From: Wyeomyia smithii
Lineage: Eukaryota > Arthropoda > Insecta > Diptera > Culicidae
Direction of reading: 5' to 3'
DNA: 64,000 bases
NCBI RefSeq assembly: GCF_029784165.1
Contig: NC_073696.1
Span: 159,236,319-159,300,318, forward strand
Of the stretch, positions 34,531 to 46,865 are shown piece after piece (the stretch's first letter is position 1; each line of letters begins with the position of its first letter). Both the position numbers and the translations under genes were made by a program. The notes beneath the pieces are model-generated. The model worked only from the letters and a program-made list of their open reading frames with translations. It made no database searches and was not told the DNA's origin.

Positions 34531-35842
34531 TTGAGGAAAACTCCGCGCGAGTTATTGCAAATAAATTTAACAGTTATTTCGTTGAAAGTGTTATCGATCA
34601 ATCAAAGTATTGATGTGGTCAATGAACCTGACGAGATAATACAGCCGATCCATAATAACTGTAGATTTGATGGTTTTCATCCTATTACTTTTGCAGAGTT
34701 GAAAGATATTTGTTTCTCTTTGAAGAGATCGGCTGGTATCGACAATGTCAACGCAAAAGTAATACAAGATTGCTTTCATGTAATTGGACACGACCTGCTG
34801 GATCTTGTCAACGAATCTTTACAAACAGGGCACGTGCCCTCTGTTGTGGTTCCTATCCCCAAAATTACTGGGACGGATAAAGCCGAAGAGTTCCGCCCCA
34901 TTGATATACTGCACACATTAGAGAAAATTTTGGAGCTAATTGTTAAAGGCCAGCTAATGCATTATTTGAACAGTAATAATTTGCTAACCCCAGAACAATC
35001 AGGTTATCGAGAGGGACACTCTTGTGAGTCTGCATTGAACTTGGTGTTAGCAAAATGGAAAGAGAAAATCGGCTAAAGAAACTATTTTTGCGGTGTTTTT
35101 GGATCTAAAACGCGCTTTTGAAACAATTTCAAGGCCCTTATTGTTGTAAACATAGAAGCGTTTTGGTATCGTAGGGACAGCATACAAATGGTTTGAAAGC
35201 TATTTGTGTGCTGGAACTCAGAAGACTCGTTTTTATGATTCTGAATCAGTTTCCATTGCTAATACACTGGGTGTACCGCAAGGAAGTGTTTTAGGGCCCA
35301 TTTTGTTTATAATTCATATTAATGACATGAAGCGAGTTTTACGGTTTTGCGATGTAAATTTATTTGCCGATGACACTGTTCTGTTCACTGCGGCTAAAAA
35401 CCCAAATGATGTTCAAACACTTTTAAACCAAGATTTACATTATCTGGCGAATTGGTTAAATTTTAAAAAACTTAAACTAAACATTAGCAAAACAAAATAT
35501 TTGAGTATTTCTTCGGCCAACTCCAGACCAGACGTAAATATTGCAATTAATGGTGAGACGATTGATCGCGTGAATGATTTACAGCGGTTACAAAATAAAG
35601 TAATGCGATCAATATTAAGATGTAATAGATACACTTCCTCAAGTTTCATGCTGGACGCGTTGCAATGGCTTTCTGTGAAGCAACGAGTATATTTTTTGAC
35701 AATGGTGTTTCTTTATAAAATTTTTAATAATATGCTGCCTCGATATTTGTGTGATCGAATTGATAGAGGAAGTGATTTTCATAGGTACAACACTAGAAAC
35801 GCGGAGGACGCTAGAACACCACACTTTTTATTTAGTAGATAA
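34531..35842 (+). pseudogene. LINE-A reverse transcriptase (broken)
   Basis: RT motifs are GIDNVNAKVIQD, VVVPIPKITGTDKAEEFRPI, EQSGYREGHSCESAL, AVFLDLKRAFET, GVPQGSVLGPILF and LFADDTVLF (near 35365). Breaks specific to this copy are a 2-bp deletion near 35072 (absent from the minus copy) and a TAA at about 35146. The C-terminal part (NRYTSSSFMLDALQWLS) runs to 35842. There is no RNase H. About 430 bp of 3' UTR follow. Confidence 0.85.
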
Positions 35843-36273
35843 AGAACTCTCTGTTGTACAAAGGAATTAACTTTTTCAATTCGATGCCCAGACAAGTGAA
35901 ACGTGCAGCAACAATGGCGGAGTTTAAAAGGCTTTGTATTTTACACATAAAATCGGTTTTGTAGACTGATTTCAACGAACTTTTTGTAAATTATGGAGAA
36001 GATTGTAATATTTAAGTTTTTATTTTTTAAATTTGTCTGGTACACTAAGTTATTATGTTCATTGATGATGATGGATTTTTGTTTGAATATAGCTAATAAT
36101 ATTAAATAGTAGAGTTAAAAAAAATGAGTTGACTACACATGTTGAGCCACGCGCGCGTAGACTGACATAGACAATCTGGATACTGAGTACATCAGGGTTA
36201 AACCCCTGAAATTGAAACAAAAGGCATATCGGGTTGATAAGTTGCTTTTTGGTTTGTAATAGTATATATATCT

Positions 36274-37009
36274 TTACCAAGATTTTGATTATTTATCTGT
36301 TTCCACGATTTATAACAAAGGGTTGGGAGAAAAAACTGAAAAGGCTTGGGTTTGCCTGTGGACTGTAAAGCTCGTTATCGAGAACTATAGTATCATAGGA
36401 TCTCTCTCGTAGTTCAGGATCGTTATCCAGAACCAATTCTGATTAGTTAAAGCTCCTAAATGTTAGGTTAGATTCCTAACCAAATCCAGATAATTTTCGG
36501 GTTAGAAATGTTTTGGATGAGCCTTGGATCAATGATGTTATTGGAAAATCGCTTTTTTTTTATTTTCAAATTATTGGTATTCTTTTGAAGGGTTACTATG
36601 TCTGTATTAATAACCAGTCCGTTATTTGTTTGCCTACTGATTACTTTGTATGTCTCTAAATAATATCTTTCATAGATAAATCGACCAGCTCAAACCGATG
36701 TAGGGGTATGAGGTGGGACCATCATCATCTTCATCAAAAAAAAGCAAGCAAGCTCTGAAACTTGAAGAGTTAGAAATTTTGTATATTCTGTAAAGTTTCA
36801 TAAAATATAGAAATCTTCAACTTTGTCGAAAACCACAAAGCTCTAGCGTGTAAGGGAAAGAAGTTGGCATCGCAACGCCATCTTCGCGGCTAAATTCCGA
36901 ACTAACCAAACATCCAAAATGAAGGCCTAACTTTACCTAGAAACTTTGTAGAAGATAGGAAATCGATTGGTCAAACCCTGAGAGCGCTAATAATTTCGTT
37001 CCGTTAGAT
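36274..37009. other. Non-coding spacer between inverted LINE-A copies
   Basis: I see no gene here. The stretch is mainly AT-rich and unrecognised. A few minus-strand words (LHRFELVDLSMKDI and similar) hint that the Jockey fragment to its right may extend into it in badly decayed form. Confidence 0.35.
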
Positions 37010-37757
<748 letters not shown>

Positions 37758-38185
37758 TATATATACTATTACAAACCAAAGAGCAACTTATCAACCCGAT
37801 ATGCCTTTTGTTTCAATTTCAGGGGTTTAACCCTGATGTACTCAGTATCCAGATTGTCTATGTCAGTCTACGCGCGCGTGGCTCAACATGTGTAGTCAAC
37901 TCATTTTTTTTAACTCTACTATTTAATATTATTAGCTATATTCAAACAAAAATCCATCATCATCAATGAACATAATAACTTAGTGTACCAGATAAATTTA
38001 AAAAATAAAAACTTAAATATTACAATCTTCTCAATAATTTACAAAAAGTTCGTTGAAATCAGTCTACAAAACAGATTTTATGTGTAAAATACAAAGCCTT
38101 TTAAACTCCGCCATTGTTGCTGCACGTTTCACTTGTCTGGGCATCGAATTGAAAAAGTTAATTCCTTTGTACAACAGAGAGTTCT

Positions 38186-38710
38186 TTAATCTATAAATAA
38201 AAAGTGTGGTGTTCTAGCGTCCTCCGCGTTTCTAGTGTTGTACCTATGAAAATCACTTCCTCTATCAATTCGATCACACAAATATCGAGGCAGCATATTA
38301 TTAAAAATTTTATAAAGAAACACCATTGTCAAAAAATATACTCGTTGCTTCACAGAAAGCCATTGCAACGCGTCCAGCATGAAACTTGAGGAAGTGTATC
38401 TATTACATCTTAATATTAATCGCATTACTTTATTTTGTAACCGCTGTAAATCATTCACGCGATCAATCGTCTCACCATTAATTGCAATATTTACGTCTGG
38501 TCTGGAGTTGGCCGAAGAAATACTCAAATATTTTGTTTTGCTAATGTTTAGTTTAAGTTTTTTTAAATTTAACCAATTCGCCAGATAATGTAAATCTTGG
38601 TTTAAAAGTGTTTGAACATCATTTGGGTTTTTAGCCGCAATGCACAGAACAGTGTCATCGGCAAATAAATTTACATCGCAAAACCGTAAAACTCGCTTCA
38701 TGTCATTAAT
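38186..38710 (-). pseudogene. LINE-A minus copy: RT active site to C-terminus
   Basis: It starts at MKRVLRFCDVNLFADDTVL and runs to the ORF end (EDARTPHFLF). It is the 3' portion separated from the rest of RT by the LINE-B insertion. The FADD box is intact. A few amino acids differ from the plus copy (for example CIAAKN versus FTAAKN). Confidence 0.85.
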
Positions 38711-38804
38711 ATAATTTATTTATTTATTTATTTCGTCAAGCAAATGTAGACTACAGTTATAATAATACAATGTTTTCTTATATTCTATACATTATTTCCA
38801 GTAG

Positions 38805-39197
38805 TTAGTCGTTTTTTATTTGATTTCTGCCCATGGTGATGTCGATATTTTCGCAGTGCTGGTTATAGTGACGCATCATGCGATTTATTGGGCCATTTTT
38901 TGAGTAGTTTGTTCTGTGAGAATTTTCCGAAAATATTTTACGATTTCTTAATTGACGACTGGGTGCATAAAAATTTAGTTGTGATAATAATTGAGTAGAT
39001 TGCACGCGTTGAGAAATAATGTCATTGATAAAATAAAGCATTGAAAGATCGCGGCGTTCTTTAAGTGCTTGTATGTCTATAAGCATGCAGCGTGCTTTAT
39101 ATGATGGTAAGGGAAATGATGTCCAATTTAGCTTACGAAGCGCGTACAAAAGAAATTGTTTTTGGACAGATTCAATGCGTTCTTCATGTGTGGCAAT
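38805..39197 (-). pseudogene. LINE-B ORF2 C-terminal part
   Basis: The segment HEERIESVQKQFLLYALRKL, followed by KARCMLIDIQALKERRDLS, is the typical post-RT region. It continues directly from VWNPYIAT at 40808 once the hAT-like element and one copy of its 8-bp duplication are removed. It ends at the stop at 38805, about 90 bp before the element's tail. Confidence 0.8.
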
Positions 39198-39613
39198 CAG
39201 ACTTCCCGTGCACGCGTTTTTTTTTTTAAGCGACGAGAGAAATCTTTCTCTCGCTCGTAGAATTTCCATGCATGTGCGACGAGACGAGACACGTCACATG
39301 CAATTTGCAGGTTGCTCTTTCGCTTCTCTTTCGGTTCGGATTGCGATGCGCAAGGCGATGTTTCATCGCACTACGAACTGAGCGAGACGCCCGTACTGTA
39401 CATACCTGATACAGCTCGTGCGCTACAGCTCGTGAGACTTTCTCGTGTACACAGATTTCCTGTACACGCGCTGAAACGACGAGAGGTTTCTTTTCTTTTT
39501 TTTTTCTTCGGTAAGAGACTGCGGCGCACCACACGTTGTCTTATCGCTTTACGAACTGAGCGAGACGCCCGTACTGTACCTTAGTGAAACTGTATATTAG
39601 AGAAATGACAAAG

Positions 39614-39715
39614 CACTCACCGTTGAGGAAACTGTCAACATCAAAACGGGCGAGCAGTATAATTTTGCATTGCCGTTATCCGTTTTGATGTTGACAGTTG
39701 CCTTAACGGTGAGTG
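39614..39715. repeat. 102-bp foldback within the hAT-like element
   Basis: Arms 39614-39649 and 39680-39715 are 36-nt inverted repeats with two mismatches (cactcaccgtt...caaaacgg). They are separated by a 30-nt loop. It could fold as a long hairpin RNA or be a nested foldback element. Confidence 0.8.
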
Positions 39716-39873
39716 TCTCTGCGTCTCTCTGGTGTATAGGCTGCCTACCGTACCTACATACGATATATGCCGTCAGACCCTTCTGAAGGTGTATTAATCG
39801 GAAGAATTCATAAAACTATATTACTACGATCAGATAATCACGAACCTTCAGAACCTGATTTGCAATAGCTATA

Positions 39874-40062
39874 CACTAAGGTCGCTTTTACGCGTTTTTT
39901 TTACGTGGATTCCGGAATCTACGCGGTATTTTTTTTTCTTGCGGATTTCGGTTCCTCTTCACTCGGATTGCAGAATTTACGCGGGTTTTTTTTACGCGGA
40001 TTCCGGAATTTACGCGGTTTTTTACGCGGCATGTATCCCCCGCATAAAAAGCGACTTTAGTG
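39874..40062. mobile_element. 189-bp MITE with TA flanks and internal 30-bp repeats
   Basis: The ends cactaaggtcgctttt and aaaagcgactttagtg are inverted repeats with one mismatch in the first 16 bases. They are flanked by TA (39872-39873, 40063-40064), as for Tc1/mariner-type insertions. The interior repeats tttacgcggattccggaat-like words three to four times. Confidence 0.75.
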
Positions 40063-40807
40063 TACTCAATTCGAAAATTCTATCCAACATCAACATGTAC
40101 TAGAAAATATAAACAATTTCAATGGTTTTACTATTTTTAACTCTCGAAAAACTTATGTTGTAATTTCAAACCACATTTTTTATCCTTAGAACTACAAAAC
40201 AGAGTTCTATCATAAGATAGTCAATGACATCTAAACCGACGAAAGGAACACTTCTGTTAACCAACGTAACACTCTGCATCCGGTGCATTTTCGTACCGTT
40301 AGCATAATAAGTATAGTAACAAAACGTTCTTATTTCATGTTAACAAAAGTCGGATGAATTAATCATAGAATTTTGAATTGATAAATGAATGAACTAGGTT
40401 ATATCATTGATAATTCTAACGGTGTTTTGATGCATGCTGCTATAACACCGTAAATGAAAAAACATAAAATCCCCTGCCTGTTTCCTTCTGCGCAAAATCA
40501 ATTTCCTTCTCGCACCATTAGCTCAAAGCAACATGCGAGGCAAGCTCGCGAGACGAGCTCACGAGAATTTGCACGCAAGCTGTCTCAAGTACGCGACGCC
40601 CATGCACCGCACTCGTTAAGTTGAGAGACGAGATATCTTCGTGTACGTCGCGATAAAAATTCCCATGCGACGAGACATGGCTCGTACGAATGGTAAGTTT
40701 TCTCGCTCGCACGCTGCACACAGCACGAAGCGACTGAATGAGAAACGAGACTAGTAGCGCAAAGCACACTGTCTCTTCTTTGTGCGAGCGAGATTTCAGG
40801 AAGTCTG

Positions 40808-43357
40808 GTGGCAATATAGGGATTCCATACAATGCTACAATATTCTAGAATTGGTCGGACGTATGTAATATATAATAGTTTGATTGTATATGGGTCTTGA
40901 AAATTGTGGCCGAAGCGTTTTATAAAGCCCAGCAAACTATTTGCTTTGTTGATAATTGTATTATAATGTTCTATGAATGTGAGTTTGGAGTCTAAGATTA
41001 CGCCTAGGTCCCTAACGATTTTGCATTTTTCTACTGGTTGGTTTCCTAAGAAAATGTTTGTTGGTGGTGTAACTGTTTTTCTGCTAAAGGCTATTGAATT
41101 ACATTTTTTAATGTTGAGTTGTAATAGGCTTTTGTTGCACCAAGTGTAGAATACATTAATTTCATTCTGGAATATTTCGAAGTCTTCTGCATTGGTTATT
41201 TCTATAAAGAGCTTCATGTCATCAGCATATACAAGCACATGTATTGACTTAAGAAGAAAGGAAATGTCATTTACGTATAATATAAAAAGAAGAGGGCCCA
41301 GGTGGGAACCTTGAGGAACCCCAGAAGTTACTTCTATTGGGTTCGAAAAGGAGTTTTGAAAGCGGACTATTTGTGTTCGTTTTGTTAAGTATGACTGCAG
41401 CCATTCCAAAAATTTTGTTTCAGTTCCGTATTTTTCGAGCTTGAAGAGTAATAATGGTATGTCGATTCTGTCAAATGCCTTGCTAAAGTCCGTATAAAGA
41501 GCTTCTACGTGGTTACCGTTGTCCATTACAGTCAGAGTGAAAGTTATGAATTCCAAAAGATTTGTGGTAGTTGATCGGCCTTTGTAAAAGCCGTGCTGTT
41601 GAGTTGTAATTTGGTGTTTTACTTGTTGAAAGATTTTTTCATTAATTATTGATTCAAATAATTTTGGAATGCATGAAATAATGGCAATTCCACGATAATT
41701 ACGAATGTCAGATTTAGCGCCAGATTTGAAAATTGGCACTAAATATGAGGTTTTCCAGAGTTCTGGGAAAATTCCATTCTTCAGGGACATGTTAAAAAGG
41801 TGTTGTAAGGGTGTAGATAGTTCTTCTGCCAAATTTTTGAGAAAAATTGGAGCTATTCTGTCAGGTCCAGGACCTTTCGTAGCGTCTAAATTTTTAAGTG
41901 CGTTTTGAATTTCGAATTCAGATATTTGATTGACAGATAAAGAATTCGAAAATTCAGGAAAATACGAGAAGTATTCGCGGTCGCGATCTGTTTCTTCATA
42001 TGTGGTGTAAATTTCTTGAAAAAAAGTGGCAAAAAGACTACATATTTCATTACTAGTTTGTCCTACATTACTGTCAAGATGCATTCGTGATGGAAAGTTG
42101 TTACTTTTTAGTTTGGTTTTTACGTAATTAAAGAAGTTCTTAGGGCAAGACTTGATTTGATGTTCGATTTTACGATTATGTTCTTCATGTGCAATTTTAA
42201 TGGCTGCGTCAAGTTGACAGCAAATTTCTTGGTAATTTTGAAGATTTTCGCTATTGTTGTCTTTTTTGTATATTTTATGTGCTTTTTGTTTTCTATTTTT
42301 TAAGTTCTTCAATTGTGGATTAAACCACACTGGATATTTGTTGGTGTTCGTTCGTCTTCTCTTCTTTAGAGGTACATTTTCTGATATAATTTGATTAATT
42401 ATTTCATAAAATTTTGATACTTCTTCGTTGACATTTCCTTCTTTACAAATTATACTACGCCAATTTATTATGCGAAGTCTACGTTTGATTTGTTCGAAGT
42501 CAGTTTTGTGGTATTCCGGTACATCCTCGTACTCGCAGTCTATTGAATGACTATTGAATATTCAATTGCTGTGTGGAATGCTTCATTTTTCCAGATGGGA
42601 GTCAATGATGCATCTACACAGAAGTCTTCAGTGCAGTTTGTGAATAATAGGTCTAAATAAGCATTTTGTTTGTTTTTGACATGATTGATTTGATATAGAC
42701 CGAGTTCTGAGGATTTGCCAAAAAGATACTGCAGTGTTTCGTTTTCGCCTACGACTGGGAGTAAGATAGATTCATTTTCAATGTCTACAATAAAGTCTGC
42801 ATTACGTTGGTTGAAGTCGCCATAGACATGCAGTTTTACTTCTGGTTTCATGTTAGACATAATAGATTCTAGAGTTTTGAAAAATAATTCATACGAATGT
42901 TTATGAGCATGTTCCGGTGGAAAGTACACGGAACAGAAGATATGTTCTTCGCCAGCAATAAATGCTTTGGCCCATACGTGTTAAAATTCTTTATATTTGT
43001 CGGATATTATTTCTTCAGAAGTAAAGTCTACATTAATGGCAATGAGGACTCCACCGCCTGACTTTTTTTGACTGGTAGACAAATTCCGATCGTGCCGGAA
43101 TACATTGTAATTGTTTCCAAATACTTCTTCGCTTCTTACGCTTTCGTCCCAGCTACTTTCAGTTCCTAAAATTATTTTAAAAGATGACGACAATAGATTT
43201 TGTTGAATTTCTTTCATTTTGCTTGGGCTTTTCATGCGATTGAAATTCTGACAATAGATAAGAATTTCAGTCGCATTCTGTCGAGGAAGCGAAGAAGTGT
43301 TAGTCAAGTTATTACTTATGTTTAAATATAATGGTTCTGCCTCAGAAGAGGGCGTCC
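40808..43357 (-). pseudogene. LINE-B ORF2: endonuclease and reverse transcriptase
   Basis: The endonuclease starts near 43307 (ILIYCQNFNRMKS, ILGTESSWDESVR, GGGVLIAINVDF). It has one in-frame TAA near 42980 and continues (VYFPPEHAHKHSYEL, VYGDFNQRNADF, YLDLLFTN). A frameshift near 42545 leads into an RT frame: KRRRTNTNKYPVWFNPQLKN, LDATKGPGPDRIAPIFLKN, SYLVPIFKSGAKSDIRNYRG, LYTDFSKAFDRIDI, GVPQGSHLGPLLF and VLVYADDMKLF (near 41220). The ORF2 frame is already open in the -1 frame at the ORF1 stop, with no obvious ATG. The C-terminus is displaced by the hAT-like insertion. Confidence 0.85.
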
Positions 43358-44941
43358 TTACTTGCGAAAATTTGTACTAAATTTATTTACACTTTCGCGA
43401 AGTTGTTGAAGACGGTACGTGCGTTCATTTGATAAAAAATGACGATATGATTGAAGGTCGGCTACTGCTTCGGCTGGAGTGAGTCCATATTCCTGATGGA
43501 CTTCAATAAAGACGCGTTGGAGCTGTTCTGGAGATGTCGGCAGTCCTTCGGATGCGAGAAGCATTCTTATACTGGTTGGTGTCATTCCTTCTACGCATAC
43601 AGATGATGGTTGGTCCTTCATGTATGCGAGATATAGGCGTGTAATATGCATTACTTTTGGGTCGCGGAGTCTAGCCTTGAAAAAGCGCTCGTCGCCATTC
43701 GATGATTGCTGCGTAAGTCGGACGATTGGTGGACGCATGGGGTCAAGTTCAAATTGGCTGTCTTGCGGTGCTGATTGTATGCTGGCGTTGCTGGCAGGAG
43801 CCGGTGCAGAATTTCCATTGTTAGTTGCATTTTTTTCTGTCCGATATGGGTTGATAGTTTCGCCTTTTTGGAAATTTATAAATTTTGATGTTATGTCTGA
43901 ATTCGGCGGCCCAGCAAATTGAACGCGTGCAGCTGCCAGGAGGTCTTTGTCCGAGGGTAGTGGTTGTTTTGGCATTTCAGCAATTTTCTTTGAGTTGCAG
44001 GCGAAATGGTTTATTCCGTGTTTATAGGTGTTACTTATGCTGATAGGGTTTGAGTTTTCCTGCTGACGTTTGCGTTGCTGCATACGTTTACGAGCGGCCT
44101 TTTCTGCTTGCTTTTCCTGCATGCGTCTTTTACGCTGTCTGGCGTCATATTCAGTCCAGTCGCGTTTCCATACTTTTTTATTGCCAATTAGGCGCCAGCC
44201 TGATGTGAAATTTGGAGTACGGTGTTCTTCTGAGTCCGATTCTGGAAGTGGCAATGAAAGGCGAAGTTCTTCAGCCAGACTGGGATGATTGTCTGTTTTT
44301 GGCTGGAGTGAATTCGATTCTTTGAGCGCTTTTAATTCATTAATTAGCTCCTGCGCCGTTGTACTGCAGTTTGTTTTCTTATTTTGTATAGCTTCTAATT
44401 GGTGTTCCATATTGTCAATTTTTGATTCTATATTAGTAAAGGCTTTTTCCAGGTGCTGTTGTATGTTCTTTGTGTGCTGCCGGTTTTCTTTGCTAATGTC
44501 CGATATGGAGTCATGGCCAAGTTCGCCGAACAGCGTCGAAATGCGATTTATGGTTTTTGCCGACGCATTGTTTGTGTTAATATTTACTTTTTTAATTTCC
44601 GTCTTCAATTCAGAAAGCAGTGTATTGATACTGTCCAGTGTGTCGTGCGTTACAGTCAGGTTAGAAAGTTGACTGATTATTGAATGATTTGATTTGATTT
44701 GTGATTCAATACTTTCTGTTAAAATTTTCTGGTGCTGGATGAGCTTCTTCAGTTGGAGTTGGTCCATGAACTGTTCCTGGCATTCTATGCATAAGGGCAG
44801 CATGAATGAACGCAGTAGTTCTTCTTGGTTTCTACGGGTTCCTACACAGGCAGCGTGGAAGTGCCTTTTGCATATTCCTTCGCATTTCCACAGGAAACGG
44901 TTGTCGGTCGAAGTACAGTTGGTTATGCCACACTTTTCCAT
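43358..44941 (-). CDS. LINE-B ORF1 (527 residues, PHD-like finger, coiled coils)
   Basis: The longest uninterrupted minus-strand frame apart from RT. It starts with ATG at 44941 (MEKCGITNCTSTDNRF). A Cys/His cluster in the first ~55 residues (CxxxxC...CxxxC...HxxC...CxxC) resembles a PHD finger. The middle is predicted coiled coil (LLSELKTEIKKV, ESKIDNMEHQLEAIQNKK), followed by a very basic KRRMQEKQAEKAARKRMQQ segment. The C-terminal region (VVHITRLYLAYMK-like, then YGLTPAEAVADLQ) has no CCHC knuckle, which is unlike LINE-A. It probably binds element RNA. It is intact although ORF2 is dead. Confidence 0.75.
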   Translation of the reverse strand: MEKCGITNCTSTDNRFLWKCEGICKRHFHAACVGTRRNQEELLRSFMLPLCIECQEQFMDQLQLKKLIQHQKILTESIESQIKSNHSIISQLSNLTVTHDTLDSINTLLSELKTEIKKVNINTNNASAKTINRISTLFGELGHDSISDISKENRQHTKNIQQHLEKAFTNIESKIDNMEHQLEAIQNKKTNCSTTAQELINELKALKESNSLQPKTDNHPSLAEELRLSLPLPESDSEEHRTPNFTSGWRLIGNKKVWKRDWTEYDARQRKRRMQEKQAEKAARKRMQQRKRQQENSNPISISNTYKHGINHFACNSKKIAEMPKQPLPSDKDLLAAARVQFAGPPNSDITSKFINFQKGETINPYRTEKNATNNGNSAPAPASNASIQSAPQDSQFELDPMRPPIVRLTQQSSNGDERFFKARLRDPKVMHITRLYLAYMKDQPSSVCVEGMTPTSIRMLLASEGLPTSPEQLQRVFIEVHQEYGLTPAEAVADLQSYRHFLSNERTYRLQQLRESVNKFSTNFRK

Positions 44942-45108
44942 AGCACTGATTAAAAATTGTTACGCGGCGAGTACGAATTGTCGAGAAAAGGTTAGATACA
45001 CGCGGTAGCGCGACGGTCAAAGATTGTTTATAAATAAATAAATTGTTGCTTACGTGCACTCGCGACGCCGTCAAGGTGAAAAAAAAAATAAAAAAATAAA
45101 AATACAAG

Positions 45109-45378
45109 TTAAATTGCGGAGCGAAATGAAAACGCGTCCGCGCCCGATGACTGTTCGTGGCGAAAAAAAAATATAAACAAAATGGGCCCTAAAACACTTC
45201 CTTGCGGTACACCCAGTGTATTAGCAATGGAAACTGATTCAGAATCATAAAAACGAGTCTTCTGAGTTCCAGCACACAAATAGCTTTCAAACCATTTGTA
45301 TGCTGTCCCTATGATACCAAAACGCTTCAATGTTTGCAACAATAAGGGCCTTGAAATTGTTTCAAAAGCGCGTTTCAG
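45109..45378 (-). pseudogene. LINE-A minus copy: middle RT segment
   Basis: Translation over 45342-45170 reads LQTLKRFGIIGTAYKWFESY and GVPQGSVLGPILFI, then runs into LINE-B sequence at 45169. The 45378-45343 part encodes the end of the ...KRAFET motif, duplicated as target site at the retroposon insertion. Where the plus copy has a stop (TTG TAA), this copy reads LLLQTLKR, so it is less damaged here. Confidence 0.8.
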
Positions 45379-46844
45379 CTTAGCTTAGTTCTGACTGCAC
45401 ATATCAATGGTTGCTACTCCGTGATGGGTCCGAGCCACTCAAGATGCACAATGAATCAACTGAAAGAACGACTGGGAGTGGTAGTTCCTTCTCACTGTGC
45501 ATCATTCAACGACCCGATTTTTTGTAGACCAATAACAGCGCCGGCCACGTCCTTACAGTCAGGTGGGGATATCGTCGGTTTCGTGCAACACCGGCACAAC
45601 TCAAAAGTTTTCCATGTTGCAGTCAAATGATACCAAATATGATTAACTGTTATTTCACAAAGACTTGTGTCAAAGTCCACAAAAAAACTGAGTTATGAGT
45701 CGATGTGTCTTTGAAAGTTTTAAACTTGCTCATAGATTTCTTGGAGACGACAAAGGTAATTTAAAACGCCAACTTTTCAATCCCGTTTCTCTTGGAACTC
45801 TGAACTTCGAGTTATGCCAGTACCGCACGAAGCCTTCAATAAGGAAGGAATGTTAGAATGTAGTCTTTGCTTTGCTAGAGACCGAGTATACCTCTGCATC
45901 CCTACAAAGACCACGGAAGAAGGTTTTTGTTAGTGGGGTGGGTTTTTGATCAGGATTCACTTTGATAAGTGATACGACCATGATTTAATTGGGTTAATGT
46001 AACAATATAGATATGATCATATGCATATAATGTGAGATTAATGAAGTTGAATTCTAAAATACAATAAGAAGTAATATGGCGTGTAAATAAGATCTCGGTT
46101 GGCTACCTTGCATAGTTGAAATATCCAAATGTTTAACGCAGAAAACGCAAAAGAAATATTAAAAGAGATTCGATAAACGTATGATAATGATCCGTCATGT
46201 TGTGCTAAAACAGAATAGATGAACTTATATTAGACTAATTCATGACAATTCTATAGTAGTTATTGTGCTGCTTTCGGCGGCTGAAAACATTAATTGAAAT
46301 AAATTGTTAAAACAACATTGCATCGCAACTATTCACAGTATAAAGTCATCTAAACATTGTAGATATGATCATGTATAATGTGAGATTCTTAAAAATGAAT
46401 ATATAAAATACAACAAGAGGAATTTGAAGAAAATCTCGGTTGACTGCCTTCCATAGCTGAAATTTTCAAACTTTTAAAGTGGAAAACGCAAAAAATTATT
46501 AAAACTGATTCGAAAAACATGGAAAGTGTCCGTTATATTGTGGTCCCAAAAAGAGTGATGGACTTTTTAGACTATTTCACGACATATCAATAGTTGTTGT
46601 TGTGCTCCTTTCAGTGGCTGAATACATGAATTGAAATAGGTTATTACAAAAACACTGCCGCGCTTGCACAGACGTCTCGCTCATCTCCACGACCATTCAT
46701 CGCGTAAAATCATCTAAACAAATCATCCACAGGTTCACGCATCCATCATAACCACGAACGCTATCGGCAAAAAGTGGAAAAATTGGATTACCGTGATGCG
46801 ACGATTCACAGTTTGAGCGAAACAGAAAAGACCTTTCACGGCAC
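45379..46844 (-). mobile_element. 1.47-kb non-coding retroposon with 21-bp target duplication
   Basis: A 21-bp direct repeat (starting tgtttcaaaagcgcgtttca) occupies 45358-45378 and 46845-46865. A duplication this long points to LINE-style integration. On the minus strand the insert ends in a short (taagc)-type tail (cttagcttag at 45379-45388). The interior (46005-46660) holds two diverged copies, ~355 bp apart, of a block with gatcat...aatgtgagatt and atctcggttg motifs. There is no RT frame, so it is an internally deleted LINE or a SINE-like unit that uses another element's machinery. Confidence 0.7.
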
Positions 46845-46865
46845 TGTTTCAAAAGCGCGTTTCAG

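Larger units (their letters stand above)
31830..36273 (+). mobile_element. LINE-A, plus-strand copy
   Basis: A two-ORF non-LTR retrotransposon with an ORF1 carrying a PHD-like finger and CCHC knuckles, and an ORF2 with an AP-type endonuclease and RT but no RNase H. This layout fits the CR1/L2/Jockey assemblage. The 3' end is near agtatatatatct (36273). The 5' end is uncertain and set at the start of the leader-like sequence. A second copy lies inverted at 37756-49743. Several frameshifts are shared by both copies. Confidence 0.75.
39198..40807. mobile_element. 1.6-kb hAT-like non-autonomous DNA transposon
   Basis: Its ends cagacttcc and ggaagtctg form a perfect 9-bp inverted repeat, flanked by the 8-bp direct repeat gtggcaat (39190-39197 and 40808-40815). 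Excision restores the LINE-B reading frame. An 8-bp duplication and CAGA-type ends fit the hAT superfamily. Both ends are rich in short gagcgaga/ctcgctcg and gacgagac words, like the subterminal repeats bound by hAT transposases. It encodes no transposase. It carries a foldback and a MITE internally. Confidence 0.85.
38711..45169 (-). mobile_element. LINE-B, near full-length non-LTR retrotransposon
   Basis: It is inserted in the RT of the minus LINE-A copy, between the codons for GPILFI and NDMKRV. In element sense it starts near 45169 in a T-rich stretch and ends at 38711 in an (aaat)n-type tail (aaataaataaataaat). ORF1 is intact over 527 codons. ORF2 has endonuclease and RT (YADD), with breaks and a hAT-like insertion. 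It shares a CR1-like two-ORF layout with LINE-A but is a clearly different family. Confidence 0.8.
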
